The translations under genes and the position numbers were made by a program. A model generated the notes under the pieces. It did no database searches and was not told where the DNA came from. It worked only from the letters and a program-made list of their open reading frames with translations. Source: VYFG01 sp965248685 (GTDB lineage Bacteria > Pseudomonadota > Gammaproteobacteria > Arenicellales > Poriferihabitantaceae). Taken from it: a stretch of DNA of 64,000 nucleotides. The stretch spans positions 1 through 64,000 of the forward strand of contig CBDFKC010000003.1 of NCBI GenBank assembly GCA_965248685.1. The letters are read 5' to 3'. Of the stretch, positions 44,474-52,939 are shown piece after piece. Position 1 is the stretch's first letter; every line of letters starts with the position of its first letter.

Positions 44474-44629
44474 ATCAATCCCATCCCGGTGGTGGTAGTC
44501 GGCGAGGCGTTTTGGTGAAATGCCTTTGACGTCGACTTACTGGTGGATGAAGGTGTGATCGATTTGGAGGACCGCGAGTTATTTTGGTTTGCTGAAACTG
44601 CCAATGATATCTGGGACGCACTGCTTTGA
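44474..44629 (+). pseudogene. Remnant of a LOG-family (TIGR00730) protein gene
   Basis: The frame reads NPIPVVVVGEAFW, TGA at 44516-44518 where an Arg codon (CGA) is expected, then NAFDVDLLVDEGVIDLEDRE and LFWFAETANDIWDALL with a natural TGA at 44627. This is the C-terminal 50 residues of LOG-family proteins (phosphoribohydrolase/lysine-decarboxylase-like). A possible frameshifted continuation lies upstream from about 44430. The 44251-44430 interval shows nothing else. Confidence 0.6.
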
Positions 44630-47001
44630 TAAATAAAATACTGGCCGAATATACCGACCGCCACACTTTACTGATTTTGATTACAACATGTATATCGATT
44701 CTGAGCACTCCACTCGTTTCTGCTGGAACTTCATTGAAGAGCTCCGTCGAATTAGAGCTCAGCAATAATGCAAAGAAATTTAACCTGATTGTATTTACTA
44801 CAGATGACAACGACGCTGAAGAATTGGGATCATATGGTTCTCTCTATCCGTTTGTTACACCCAGCCTAAACAATTTTTCAGCAAGTGGAATTCAATTCCA
44901 GAATGCTTACTCAACCGGATCAACTTGTCAGACTTCGCGCTTATCGTTTATATCTGGTAGACACCCGCAGAATAATGGAAATTTTGGGCATGGTGATCCA
45001 TTGGTAAACGCTTTAGTGGATCCACTTCCAAATCTTATGAGACGCAATGGATACTATACCGGCGTCATCAACAAATTCCCTCACTATGACGCATTTAATC
45101 CGCTAGCCTGGGACATTGTGAGCGCCGCAGAATTGGGAGTTCCCCCGGGCAACCCGGACGTCTTTCCAATAAAGTCTTCAGTATCTGGATTCTCTGAAAT
45201 CACAAATGCATTTATTGACAAGGCTAGGTCTCGGAATAAGCCCTTTTTCTTACACATCAATACCCGAGATCCGCATAGACCATACCCGTCTTTGGAACCC
45301 ACTGAAGTCCGAACATTTGGCGATGCATATGCGGGGCCTACCATAAAAACCATACTGCCGTTCGAGAAAAAGTTAAACTTCGTAAAACCCATATCGCTGC
45401 CACCCTATCTCCCGAACTTGCCAGATATTGAACTTGAGATGCGTGAACACCTGACCGCGCTAAATCGTGGGGATACTGCGTTTCGCGATGTGATAGAGAT
45501 GTTGCAAAAAAGACGATTGTATGACGACACGATTGTTATTTATTTTGCCGATCAAGGCACCTCAGTTCCAGGTTCGAAGCAGAGCTTATACAGACAAGGC
45601 ATACGCATTCCCCTAATAATAAAACTTGATAAGGAGCGTAATGTGCCGGGAATGAAAATCGAAAGTCTCGTCTCTATTATTGACCTATACCCAACTATTG
45701 CGGAGCTATTTAATTTTGAGATAGATAATGAATTAGTAGACGGAACAAGTTTATCAAGAGTAATTAAAGGCGAAATTGACAGTATCAATGATTTTGTTTT
45801 TAGCAGCTACAATTATGCAGTAAGAGGATTGCAGGTCTACCCAATGCGGTCAGTAACAGATGGCAAATACTTGTATATCTATAATATTTGGTTTAACCAA
45901 GACAACCCAAAAACACACCTTAAATTAGTATACGAAAATGCCGAAGTCCATACTGGTATGACCTGGGAGGCGATGATCAATTCAGATGATAGTTTTTCTC
46001 GAAAGCGAGTAAAAATGCTTCGGCATAGAGCACAGGAAGAACTATATGATTTAACAAGTGACCCAAACAATTTAATCAATTTAGTTGAAAGCAACTCTTT
46101 CTCAAAAGTGCGTAATAATATGCATGCTGTCCTATTGGACTTCTTAAAAAGTGTAGACGACCCGCTGCAAAACTCAATAAGATATGGCGAGCCAATCCCA
46201 GCATCTATGTTTGCGCTAAGATCTGATACAGATAATGGAATTGATTCCGAGGCAGAATTCAAAGCCGTCACCACTGCGTTAGAGACCGTAAGAACAGCTC
46301 TTGAGGAATACTACACAGTAAATGGGAAATACCCAATCTCTGAAAACTGGGATGGCGTAGATTCCTTATGGGGCAAATCCACTGAAGACTGGATTCCCGG
46401 TATTACACCTCACTATATTAGTAAACTACCTAGGATTGACGAATTCGTTTTAATTGGCGAAGAGGCTAGCATTCTATACAACTCTAACGGTGAGGAATTT
46501 AAGCTAATAATTCTAAACGGTGAGCTAATTGATTTTGCACTAGAATATGGTGAAAAATACATCGACCCCAAACGAGGTGACAGCGTCGGTGTCTGGAGCA
46601 AAAGCTATGGATTGGTCGATAACGCAGAAAAAAAATTTAACGCGGTAACCAATGCGCTTGATGAGATAAAGATTGCTCTAGAACGCTATTATCAAAACAA
46701 TGGCGAATATCCGCTTTCCCAAGGGTGGGATGGGATTGGATCCAAATGGGGAAAAGATACTGTCCATTGGATTCCAGGACTGGTGCCTCAATATATTGAC
46801 CGGCTACCCAAAGTGAGTGATTTCACTCTAATAAATAGAAAGGGCGTCTTTCTGTACAAGTCAGATGGTGAAGAATTCAAGTTAATTATCCTGAACGGTC
46901 GAATGAAAAAATACGCGCTTCAATATGGCGAACACTATATTGATCTTAAAAGGACGGATAGCATTGGTTTCTGGAATGAAGAAAATGGTAGCACATGGTA
47001 A
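44626..47001 (+). CDS. Sulfatase with two tandem pseudopilin-like C-terminal domains
   Basis: The 791-residue protein has a hydrophobic signal-type segment (HTLLILITTCISILSTPLVS, about 13-32) and an alkaline-phosphatase-superfamily sulfatase domain (about 50-500). Metal ligands lie in IVFTTDDNDAEELG, the formylglycine motif is C101-Q-T-S-R in GSTCQTSRLSFISGRHP, and YFADQGTSVPGSKQSLYRQG is the late conserved block. Residues about 544-665 and 669-790 are two copies of a 125-residue unit: ALExxYYxxNGxYP, WDGxxSxWGKxTxxWIPG, PxYIxxLP and NGEEFKLIILNG, which resembles the head of type II pseudopilins. Only TTG 44626 is available as start, overlapping the LOG remnant. Confidence 0.82.
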   Translation: MINKILAEYTDRHTLLILITTCISILSTPLVSAGTSLKSSVELELSNNAKKFNLIVFTTDDNDAEELGSYGSLYPFVTPSLNNFSASGIQFQNAYSTGSTCQTSRLSFISGRHPQNNGNFGHGDPLVNALVDPLPNLMRRNGYYTGVINKFPHYDAFNPLAWDIVSAAELGVPPGNPDVFPIKSSVSGFSEITNAFIDKARSRNKPFFLHINTRDPHRPYPSLEPTEVRTFGDAYAGPTIKTILPFEKKLNFVKPISLPPYLPNLPDIELEMREHLTALNRGDTAFRDVIEMLQKRRLYDDTIVIYFADQGTSVPGSKQSLYRQGIRIPLIIKLDKERNVPGMKIESLVSIIDLYPTIAELFNFEIDNELVDGTSLSRVIKGEIDSINDFVFSSYNYAVRGLQVYPMRSVTDGKYLYIYNIWFNQDNPKTHLKLVYENAEVHTGMTWEAMINSDDSFSRKRVKMLRHRAQEELYDLTSDPNNLINLVESNSFSKVRNNMHAVLLDFLKSVDDPLQNSIRYGEPIPASMFALRSDTDNGIDSEAEFKAVTTALETVRTALEEYYTVNGKYPISENWDGVDSLWGKSTEDWIPGITPHYISKLPRIDEFVLIGEEASILYNSNGEEFKLIILNGELIDFALEYGEKYIDPKRGDSVGVWSKSYGLVDNAEKKFNAVTNALDEIKIALERYYQNNGEYPLSQGWDGIGSKWGKDTVHWIPGLVPQYIDRLPKVSDFTLINRKGVFLYKSDGEEFKLIILNGRMKKYALQYGEHYIDLKRTDSIGFWNEENGSTW

Positions 47002-47150
47002 GACTGCAAAATTTGTCAATGGGGATTCAACAGGTCGGTTATTTAGGTGTATTGCAATACTGCAATTATGGGGAGAATACGACGGCTTAAATTTGGGATT
47101 CAGGCCAAAAAGATAGCAACATTGCTGGAGTCAACAGACAATAATGCGCG

Positions 47151-48377
47151 CTAATTCCGCTGGCGATATGCCCTTAACAGTATCGGTACAAGTATAGTAG
47201 TTACCACACCAACAAGAACCAGGCCAGAAAACAAATTATCCATCACCAGGTTTTGATGTGCAGAACTATCGAACAGTCCAGCATCATACGCAACGCTCAA
47301 TACTACAAATCCTACTGCACCACGAGTACTCATTCCAATCCCCACCCCAATAGCATCCCGCGTAGACAGCCCAATTGCTCTTGCCGGAATTCCACAACCA
47401 ACAATCTTCACTAAAAACGCGACCAAAACAAGCGATACCAGGAACACCGGCACATTCTGTATTGAGGTAGGATCGAAACGCATACCTATTGACGCAAAAA
47501 ACAACGGCGCAAGCATGCCTCTGGTAACAGCGGTGAAAATCAATTTTACTTCGGTATAGGATCTGACACCTACCCGCGCACGATCGAAAAATAAACCGGC
47601 CATGAACGCTCCCAGAATCCAGTGCAAACCAAAACTTTCAGCGAATAGTCCATAAGCCAGGCCTACCATTGCCATCGCGCTAAATTCAATTGAGGTCGCT
47701 TGCATGGTATTAAGTCCTTTGCTTACCCGGGGATAAACATGCACCCCTAAAAGTATGGTAACGGTAAAAAAAACCGCAACTTTAAGCAAAAGAAATCCTA
47801 GAGAAGCGAAACCAGGAAAACTGCCAGTATCAATAACTGCCAGGAGAATTGCCAGCAGAAACAGGCCGATCACATCGTCGAAAAGCGCCGCTCCGAAAAT
47901 TATTTGGCCCATTTTAGTGTGGCTCAATCCCAACTCCTGAAGTACTTTCGCAATTGCCGGAACGGCGGTTATGGACATCACAATACCGCTTATCAACGCC
48001 AGGGTCTGACGATTCTCCGATTCCGGCAGCATCATCCAGACAAATGTAAAGCCTGCGATCAACGGCAGCAGCGTTCCGCCAATGGCTACCGCCAGGGATT
48101 CAGTTGAATGACGTGCGATTTCTTTGGACTCTGTATCTATACCAGAGAGCAGCATCAGGCAAAAAATTCCGATGTCTGCGGTGTAAATAATAACCTCACT
48201 ATCGAGCAGATTTTCTGCCAATGGAAATCTGTCCCCGAAACTTAATGCGACTACGGCAATAGTAATCCCCGCCAATATTTCACCCACAGAAGCCGGCTGC
48301 CCCAGGCGAGCTGAAAGCTCTCCCAACACCCTGGTAAGGACCAGGAGAATTAGCAGGTCAATAAATACGTTCATCAC
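47151..48377 (-). CDS. CPA2-type cation:proton antiporter (KefB/NapA-like)
   Basis: The 408-residue membrane protein has about twelve helices and CPA2 marks: LGELSARLGQPASVGEILAG at the N-terminus, IFGAALFDDVIGLFLLAILL with the ion-binding DD pair, and GMSTRGAVGFVVLSVAYDAG near the C-terminus. It lacks the RCK/TrkA-N domain of KefB/C. It would exchange Na+ or K+ for protons. It is divergent from nqrA, so the sodium pump and an antiporter share one control region, which fits a Na+ economy. Confidence 0.85.
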   Translation of the reverse strand: MMNVFIDLLILLVLTRVLGELSARLGQPASVGEILAGITIAVVALSFGDRFPLAENLLDSEVIIYTADIGIFCLMLLSGIDTESKEIARHSTESLAVAIGGTLLPLIAGFTFVWMMLPESENRQTLALISGIVMSITAVPAIAKVLQELGLSHTKMGQIIFGAALFDDVIGLFLLAILLAVIDTGSFPGFASLGFLLLKVAVFFTVTILLGVHVYPRVSKGLNTMQATSIEFSAMAMVGLAYGLFAESFGLHWILGAFMAGLFFDRARVGVRSYTEVKLIFTAVTRGMLAPLFFASIGMRFDPTSIQNVPVFLVSLVLVAFLVKIVGCGIPARAIGLSTRDAIGVGIGMSTRGAVGFVVLSVAYDAGLFDSSAHQNLVMDNLFSGLVLVGVVTTILVPILLRAYRQRN

Positions 48378-48423
48378 TTAAATTTGTTTTCAACTAGTTG
48401 AATCCAAAATTCAGCTCCCGACA

Positions 48424-48437
48424 TTGACTCAGGTCAA
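48424..48437. promoter_or_regulatory. Fnr/Anr-like palindrome upstream of nqrA
   Basis: TTGACTCAGGTCAA is a symmetrical palindrome that matches TTGAT-N4-ATCAA at eight of ten defined positions. It lies 79 bases before nqrA and 47 bases before the divergent antiporter gene. It may be a weak Fnr/Anr or Crp-type site. Confidence 0.45.
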
Positions 48438-48515
48438 TTATCAACGGGCATCTCTGTTGCAATCTACTCCTCTATCTAATCAACAAGAACGCGGAAAGGA
48501 ATTGCTTCAGAATAC

Positions 48516-49823
48516 ATGCATTACAAAATTCGAAAAAGTTTGAATGAAGAGCGAGAAACGTTAAGCGTACAACTGAAGCATGGCTTGGATTTCGATCAGG
48601 CGTCTACTCTGTTCAAACCCGGCGGGGAATCTAAGAATACGGCAACAGTTGGTATAGTCGGGCGAGACTTTCCTGGAATCAGATTTGATTTATTGGTCAA
48701 GGTTGGAGACGAGGTGCTGGCCGGACAGGCGGTAATGCGCGATCGTCATCACCATGACATTTTATTTACTTCCCCGGTCAATGGAAAGGTCGTAGAGATT
48801 CAGCGTGGTAGAAGGCGCTCTTTGGTATCTCTCGTGATCGCGAACAACGGTAGTACTGCTCTGCCAGAATTTGGAACACTCGATTCACCTAACGGTTCAG
48901 AGATTCGCCAGCAAATGCAGCGATCCGGAATTTGGACCAGCTTAAAGACCCGCCCGTTTGGCCATATTCCTGCTCCTGACGGAGAACCCGCTTCGTTCCT
49001 GATAAATGCAATTGATACCCGTCCTTGGGCACCTGACCCGGCCAGCATAATTAACACCTTCTCGGCTGAATTTGGAGCTGGCTTACGCGCCCTGGAAAAT
49101 GCTTTCCCCTCACCAAAGTATCTTTGCACTTCGGCCGAGGCCGCATTTGGATTTGATCCAGGGGAATTTAACATTGCAATGTTCAGTGGCGGCCATCCGG
49201 CTGGGCTTTCCGGTATTCATATCAACGCATTGTGTCCGATTGCTATGGATCAGAGACATGCTTGGACCATTGGCTACCAGGAAGTTATTTCCCTGGGGCA
49301 ACTTATGTTATCGGGAATACCCTGGCAACACAGGGTAATCTCGTTAGGTGGCGAGTCGGTTACTAGCCCACGGCTTGTAACCGTCCCTCTCGGTGCACGC
49401 ATCAGCGAATTAGTTGAAGGAGAGTTCGCCTTGGAAACGCAACGGATATTTTCGGGTTCAAGCCTGGATGGACACGAGGTGCAAAGTGAATTCGATTTTC
49501 TTGGGCGATGCGACTATCAGATCTGTATCTCTCCAAAAGAGCAGGGCTTCACCAGGCCGGAAGGCATTGGCACATTTATTCCTACCACAGATCTTGATCT
49601 CGTCAGTCCGCCAGGCGTATTAGCGACACCTTTTCTGCGAGCACTACTGGTTGGTGACGTTGATCGCGTTGTGGCGCTTGGTGGTCTTGAACTGGTCGAA
49701 GAAGATCTAGCTCTACTTAGCCAACGTTGTATATCGGGAGCCAACTATGGCTCTTTGCTGCGTGAAGTGCTGGAGCAAATCCACAATGAAGCAACTCCTG
49801 CCTCTCGCAATCTGAATCAATAG
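48516..49823 (+). CDS. nqrA: Na+-translocating NADH:quinone reductase subunit A
   Basis: The 435-residue protein has the NqrA layout: FTSPVNGKVVEIQRGRRRSL (about 88-107), LKTRPFGHIPAPDGEPAS, INAIDTRPWAPDP, AFSGGHPAGLSGIHI-like FSGGHPAGLSGIHINALCPI, and a C-terminal FLGRCDYQICISP segment. It is more divergent at the N-terminus than the usual NqrA (the ITIKKGLDLP start is replaced by a longer, different segment), while the core motifs are kept. It is the first gene of the nqrABCDEF-apbE-nqrM operon and binds ubiquinone at the cytosolic side. Confidence 0.88.
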   Translation: MHYKIRKSLNEERETLSVQLKHGLDFDQASTLFKPGGESKNTATVGIVGRDFPGIRFDLLVKVGDEVLAGQAVMRDRHHHDILFTSPVNGKVVEIQRGRRRSLVSLVIANNGSTALPEFGTLDSPNGSEIRQQMQRSGIWTSLKTRPFGHIPAPDGEPASFLINAIDTRPWAPDPASIINTFSAEFGAGLRALENAFPSPKYLCTSAEAAFGFDPGEFNIAMFSGGHPAGLSGIHINALCPIAMDQRHAWTIGYQEVISLGQLMLSGIPWQHRVISLGGESVTSPRLVTVPLGARISELVEGEFALETQRIFSGSSLDGHEVQSEFDFLGRCDYQICISPKEQGFTRPEGIGTFIPTTDLDLVSPPGVLATPFLRALLVGDVDRVVALGGLELVEEDLALLSQRCISGANYGSLLREVLEQIHNEATPASRNLNQ

Positions 49824-49836
49824 TAAGCACTCACAC

Positions 49837-50904
49837 ATGCTAAACCATCGGCGAAATGGTATGTCTCGTATCCACAAGATACGATTGATCGCCCTGGTTC
49901 CAGTTGTTGCGGTGGCAATAGTTAATACCGGATACCAATATCTGCTTGCCCTCAACACTACCGACGCTAGCTCTACAGAAAATTGGCAAGTTCGATTACT
50001 ACAGGGGATGGGTACCGATACTGGTTCTCCGGGTATTTACCAGATCTGCCTGGCCGGGATGGTCTTTATCTTGCCCCAGTTGATTGTCGCAATGGTAACC
50101 GCAGGGCTGTGGGAGCGAATTTTCTCTGATTCCCGCCAACAAACGTTTGACACTGGTATTGTTTTTACCGCCCTGCTGTTTACGTTGCTAATGCCTGCCA
50201 CGACTTCACTGTTTCATGTGTTTTTCGCGATGACTTTCGCCATTGTAATTGGAAAAGCGGTATTTGGAGGTGAGGGAAAGTCTTTTCTCAACCCTGCGTT
50301 GGTCGGCGTGATGGTTGTGCAGATTTCTTTTTCAGGATGGCACAGCAGCCACCCTTTGTGGATCAGTATCAATGGTTACGCTGGCGCTAACGTATTCTCG
50401 CGATTTCAAATCGATGGGTTTGATCATCTGGCTTCGACCAACGTCGATCTATGGACGGCAATAATAGGAAACTACCAGGGTTTGGCAGGAACTACCTCGG
50501 TGATCGCCATTGTGCTGGGCGGGATAATCCTGATCTATGGACGAATCGCGTCCTGGCGATTAATTCTGGGTCAGATACTGGGCGTTTTTGTCGCGGCAGA
50601 GCTGTGCAATCTTGGTGCCGGCGGAATGTCAGAAATGCCATGGTTTTGGCATCTGGTTCTCGGAAGTTTTGCCTTCGGTGCGATTTTTATTGCCACCGAT
50701 CCCGCAAGTTCAGCGTCGACAAACAGTGGCAGATGGGTACAGGGCCTTTTGATTGGAATGCTGATCGTGTTTATTCGAACCTTCCATCCGTCACATCCTG
50801 ACGGCGTCGTATCGGTTTTGATGCTGGCGTCAATGATGGCACCGTTGATTGACCATGTATTCTGCTGGTTTAACATTCGACGTAGGACACTCAGGAATGC
50901 CTAA
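49837..50904 (+). CDS. nqrB: NQR subunit B without the FMN-binding threonine
   Basis: The 355-residue protein has about ten membrane helices and NqrB landmarks: GEGKSFLNPALVG, LWTAIIGNYQGLAG, YGRIASWRLILGQ, WFWHLVLGSFAFGAIFIATDP and TNSGRWVQGLLIG. NqrB normally carries FMN on the threonine of a DGYSGAT motif; here the aligned sequence is NGYAGANVFS, with Asn at residue 185 in its place and Ser changed to Ala. The protein is also about 60 residues shorter than usual at the N-terminus. It should still contribute to the sodium path and hold riboflavin, but cannot be flavinylated at the normal site. Confidence 0.88.
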   Translation: MLNHRRNGMSRIHKIRLIALVPVVAVAIVNTGYQYLLALNTTDASSTENWQVRLLQGMGTDTGSPGIYQICLAGMVFILPQLIVAMVTAGLWERIFSDSRQQTFDTGIVFTALLFTLLMPATTSLFHVFFAMTFAIVIGKAVFGGEGKSFLNPALVGVMVVQISFSGWHSSHPLWISINGYAGANVFSRFQIDGFDHLASTNVDLWTAIIGNYQGLAGTTSVIAIVLGGIILIYGRIASWRLILGQILGVFVAAELCNLGAGGMSEMPWFWHLVLGSFAFGAIFIATDPASSASTNSGRWVQGLLIGMLIVFIRTFHPSHPDGVVSVLMLASMMAPLIDHVFCWFNIRRRTLRNA

Positions 50905-51667
50905 AGATACCATTACAGATCAACCTGGCGAAGCAATTCGGATTGCACTGGTTGTCGCTGTGGTATGTGCGCTGGCAGTATCCATCGCAGCGGTATCGTT
51001 GCGACCCCTTTACATCGCCAATCTGGACGCACAACGAGAAGCCCGACTCGGATCCATACTGGAATCAGTACAAACGGCTACCGGAGAAATCGACCTTAGT
51101 GATATTCGAATTCGAGTGGTTCACCTGGAAACAGGAGTATATGTCCCTGCTATTGATCCTGCCAGTTATGATACGCGAAGGGCTGCCGCAGACCCGACTC
51201 AAAGCACTGCCATCACCAGCGAATTTGCCCAGGCGGGCATCAAACGACGGGAAAATCATGCGGTTGTTTATATTGTTCCGAGAAAAAACTTGCCATCAGA
51301 TATCGTCATCCTTCCGATACGGGGTGTGGGTTACCAGTCAGTTATATACGGCTATATTGCGTTGACTCCCGATAATAATGAAATCCTCGGATTCAAAATT
51401 TATGACCACGGTGAAACGCCAGGATTAGGCAGCCGAATCCAGGACCCACAGTGGGAGGCTCAATGGAGCGGCAAGCGTGCGATTGGTGAATCTGGCGAGG
51501 TCGTGGTTCATGTCAGTTCCCGGAACGAGGGTAATAACGCTGATCGGGTTGACGCCATCACTGGTGCCACTCGCACCAGCCTGGGAATCGACGGTATGGT
51601 CAAATTCTGGCTGGGAGACTTCGGTTTCGGACCTTATCTCGACCGTTTGCGTCGGGACAGGAGTTAA
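50897..51667 (+). CDS. nqrC: NQR subunit C, covalent FMN
   Basis: From ATG 50897, overlapping the nqrB stop, the product has 256 residues, the normal length. One N-terminal helix (ALVVAVVCALAVSIAAVSL) anchors a periplasmic FMN-binding domain: GYIALTPDNNEILGFKIYDHGETPGLGSR in sequence, then VDAITGATRTSLGIDGMV in sequence. T225 in TGAT is the expected FMN-phosphoester threonine, so this subunit keeps its ApbE target site. Confidence 0.92.
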   Translation: MPKDTITDQPGEAIRIALVVAVVCALAVSIAAVSLRPLYIANLDAQREARLGSILESVQTATGEIDLSDIRIRVVHLETGVYVPAIDPASYDTRRAAADPTQSTAITSEFAQAGIKRRENHAVVYIVPRKNLPSDIVILPIRGVGYQSVIYGYIALTPDNNEILGFKIYDHGETPGLGSRIQDPQWEAQWSGKRAIGESGEVVVHVSSRNEGNNADRVDAITGATRTSLGIDGMVKFWLGDFGFGPYLDRLRRDRS

Positions 51668-51672
51668 TAGCG

Positions 51673-52335
51673 ATGCTGAAAAATTACTGGAAATCGCTGA
51701 CCGCCCCGCTGCTTGACGAAAACCCGGTCACTCTCCAGATACTGGGCATATGTTCTGCGCTTGCGGTCACCACTTCCCTCGATACTGCATTGGTAATGTC
51801 GATTGCGGTTACTTGTGTGTTGGCACTTTCCGGGGCATCAATCAGTTTGATTCGGCATTATTTACCGCATTCGGTCCGAATCCTGGTGCAAATCACTATC
51901 ATTGCTTCGTTGGTGATTATTGTCGACTTACTACTGAAAGCATTTTTTTTCGAAATTGGTAACCGACTATCCGTCTTTGTGGGATTAATAGTTACCAATT
52001 GCATCGTGCTTGGCAGAGCTGAAGGGTTCGCCATGCGCAATGGAGTAGGACACAGTTTCCTCGACGGCATTGGTAATGGTCTAGGCTATGCACTGGTTCT
52101 GTTGATCGTCGGCGCGATCCGGGAGTTTTTTGGTCGTGGCAGTTTGTTTGGATACCAGATATTGATTCCCACTGCCCAGGGCGGTGGATTCGAACCTATG
52201 CACCTGATGCTATTACCGCCGAGCGCATTTTTCATTATCGCCGGACTTATCTGGTTTATTCGCAGGCGACGCCCGGAACAAGTGGAAAAACCAGAGTTTC
52301 GCGTACGTGTCAGATCTGAGGCATCAAAAGAATGA
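51673..52335 (+). CDS. nqrD: NQR subunit D
   Basis: The 220-residue protein has six helices and the NqrD/E fold. The iron-cluster cysteines of the family are present in LGICSALAVTTSLDTA (residue about 27) and VTNCIVLGRAEGFA (about 113). ENPVTLQILGIC at the start and FLDGIGNGLGYALVLLIVGAIRE are typical. It starts five bases after nqrC and overlaps nqrE by four bases (ATGA), so the genes are translationally coupled. Confidence 0.93.
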   Translation: MLKNYWKSLTAPLLDENPVTLQILGICSALAVTTSLDTALVMSIAVTCVLALSGASISLIRHYLPHSVRILVQITIIASLVIIVDLLLKAFFFEIGNRLSVFVGLIVTNCIVLGRAEGFAMRNGVGHSFLDGIGNGLGYALVLLIVGAIREFFGRGSLFGYQILIPTAQGGGFEPMHLMLLPPSAFFIIAGLIWFIRRRRPEQVEKPEFRVRVRSEASKE

Positions 52336-52937
52336 ACGACCTCGTGGAGTTACTGCTTCGTTCTATTCTGGTTGAAAACCTGGCGCTGTCATTTTTTCTT
52401 GGAATGTGCACGTTCCTCGCTGTATCGAAACGCGTTGATACAGCATTCGGAGTTGGCATCGCAATAATTGTAGTTCAGACGATAACCATACCCGTCAACA
52501 ACCTCCTATATAAGTTTATTCTGGCCCCTGGCGCTCTGGCCTGGGCTGGGTTCGGCCATGTTGATCTGTCGTTTCTAAGTTTGATTGCGTTTATCGGAGT
52601 GATTGCGGCAATGGTACAGATACTCGAAATGACACTGGAGTTTCATGTACCCAAATTGCATCAGGCATTGGGGATTTTTCTACCACTGATAACAGTTAAC
52701 TGCGCTATCCTGGGTGGCAGTTTGTTTATGGTCGAGCGATCTTATACGTTTGTAGAAAGTATTGTTTACGGGTTGGGCACCGGAATCGGCTGGGCTTTTG
52801 CCATCACGATGCTGGCAGCAATTCGTGAACGATTGAAGTACGCGGACATTCCAGAAGGCCTGCAAGGACTGGGCATTACCTTTGTTATCGCTGGTTTAAT
52901 GTCCATGAGTTTTATGGGCTTTGCGGGGTTTGGGTAA
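52332..52937 (+). CDS. nqrE: NQR subunit E
   Basis: The 201-residue protein has six helices, with the two cluster cysteines in SFFLGMCTFLAVSKRVDTAFG and VNCAILGGSLFMVER. Start segment LLLRSILVENLALS and C-terminal FVIAGLMSMSFMGFAG are normal for NqrE. With NqrD it binds an intramembrane iron centre on the electron route from NqrF to NqrC. Two bases separate it from nqrF. Confidence 0.93.
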   Translation: MNDLVELLLRSILVENLALSFFLGMCTFLAVSKRVDTAFGVGIAIIVVQTITIPVNNLLYKFILAPGALAWAGFGHVDLSFLSLIAFIGVIAAMVQILEMTLEFHVPKLHQALGIFLPLITVNCAILGGSLFMVERSYTFVESIVYGLGTGIGWAFAITMLAAIRERLKYADIPEGLQGLGITFVIAGLMSMSFMGFAGFG

Positions 52938-52939
52938 GC

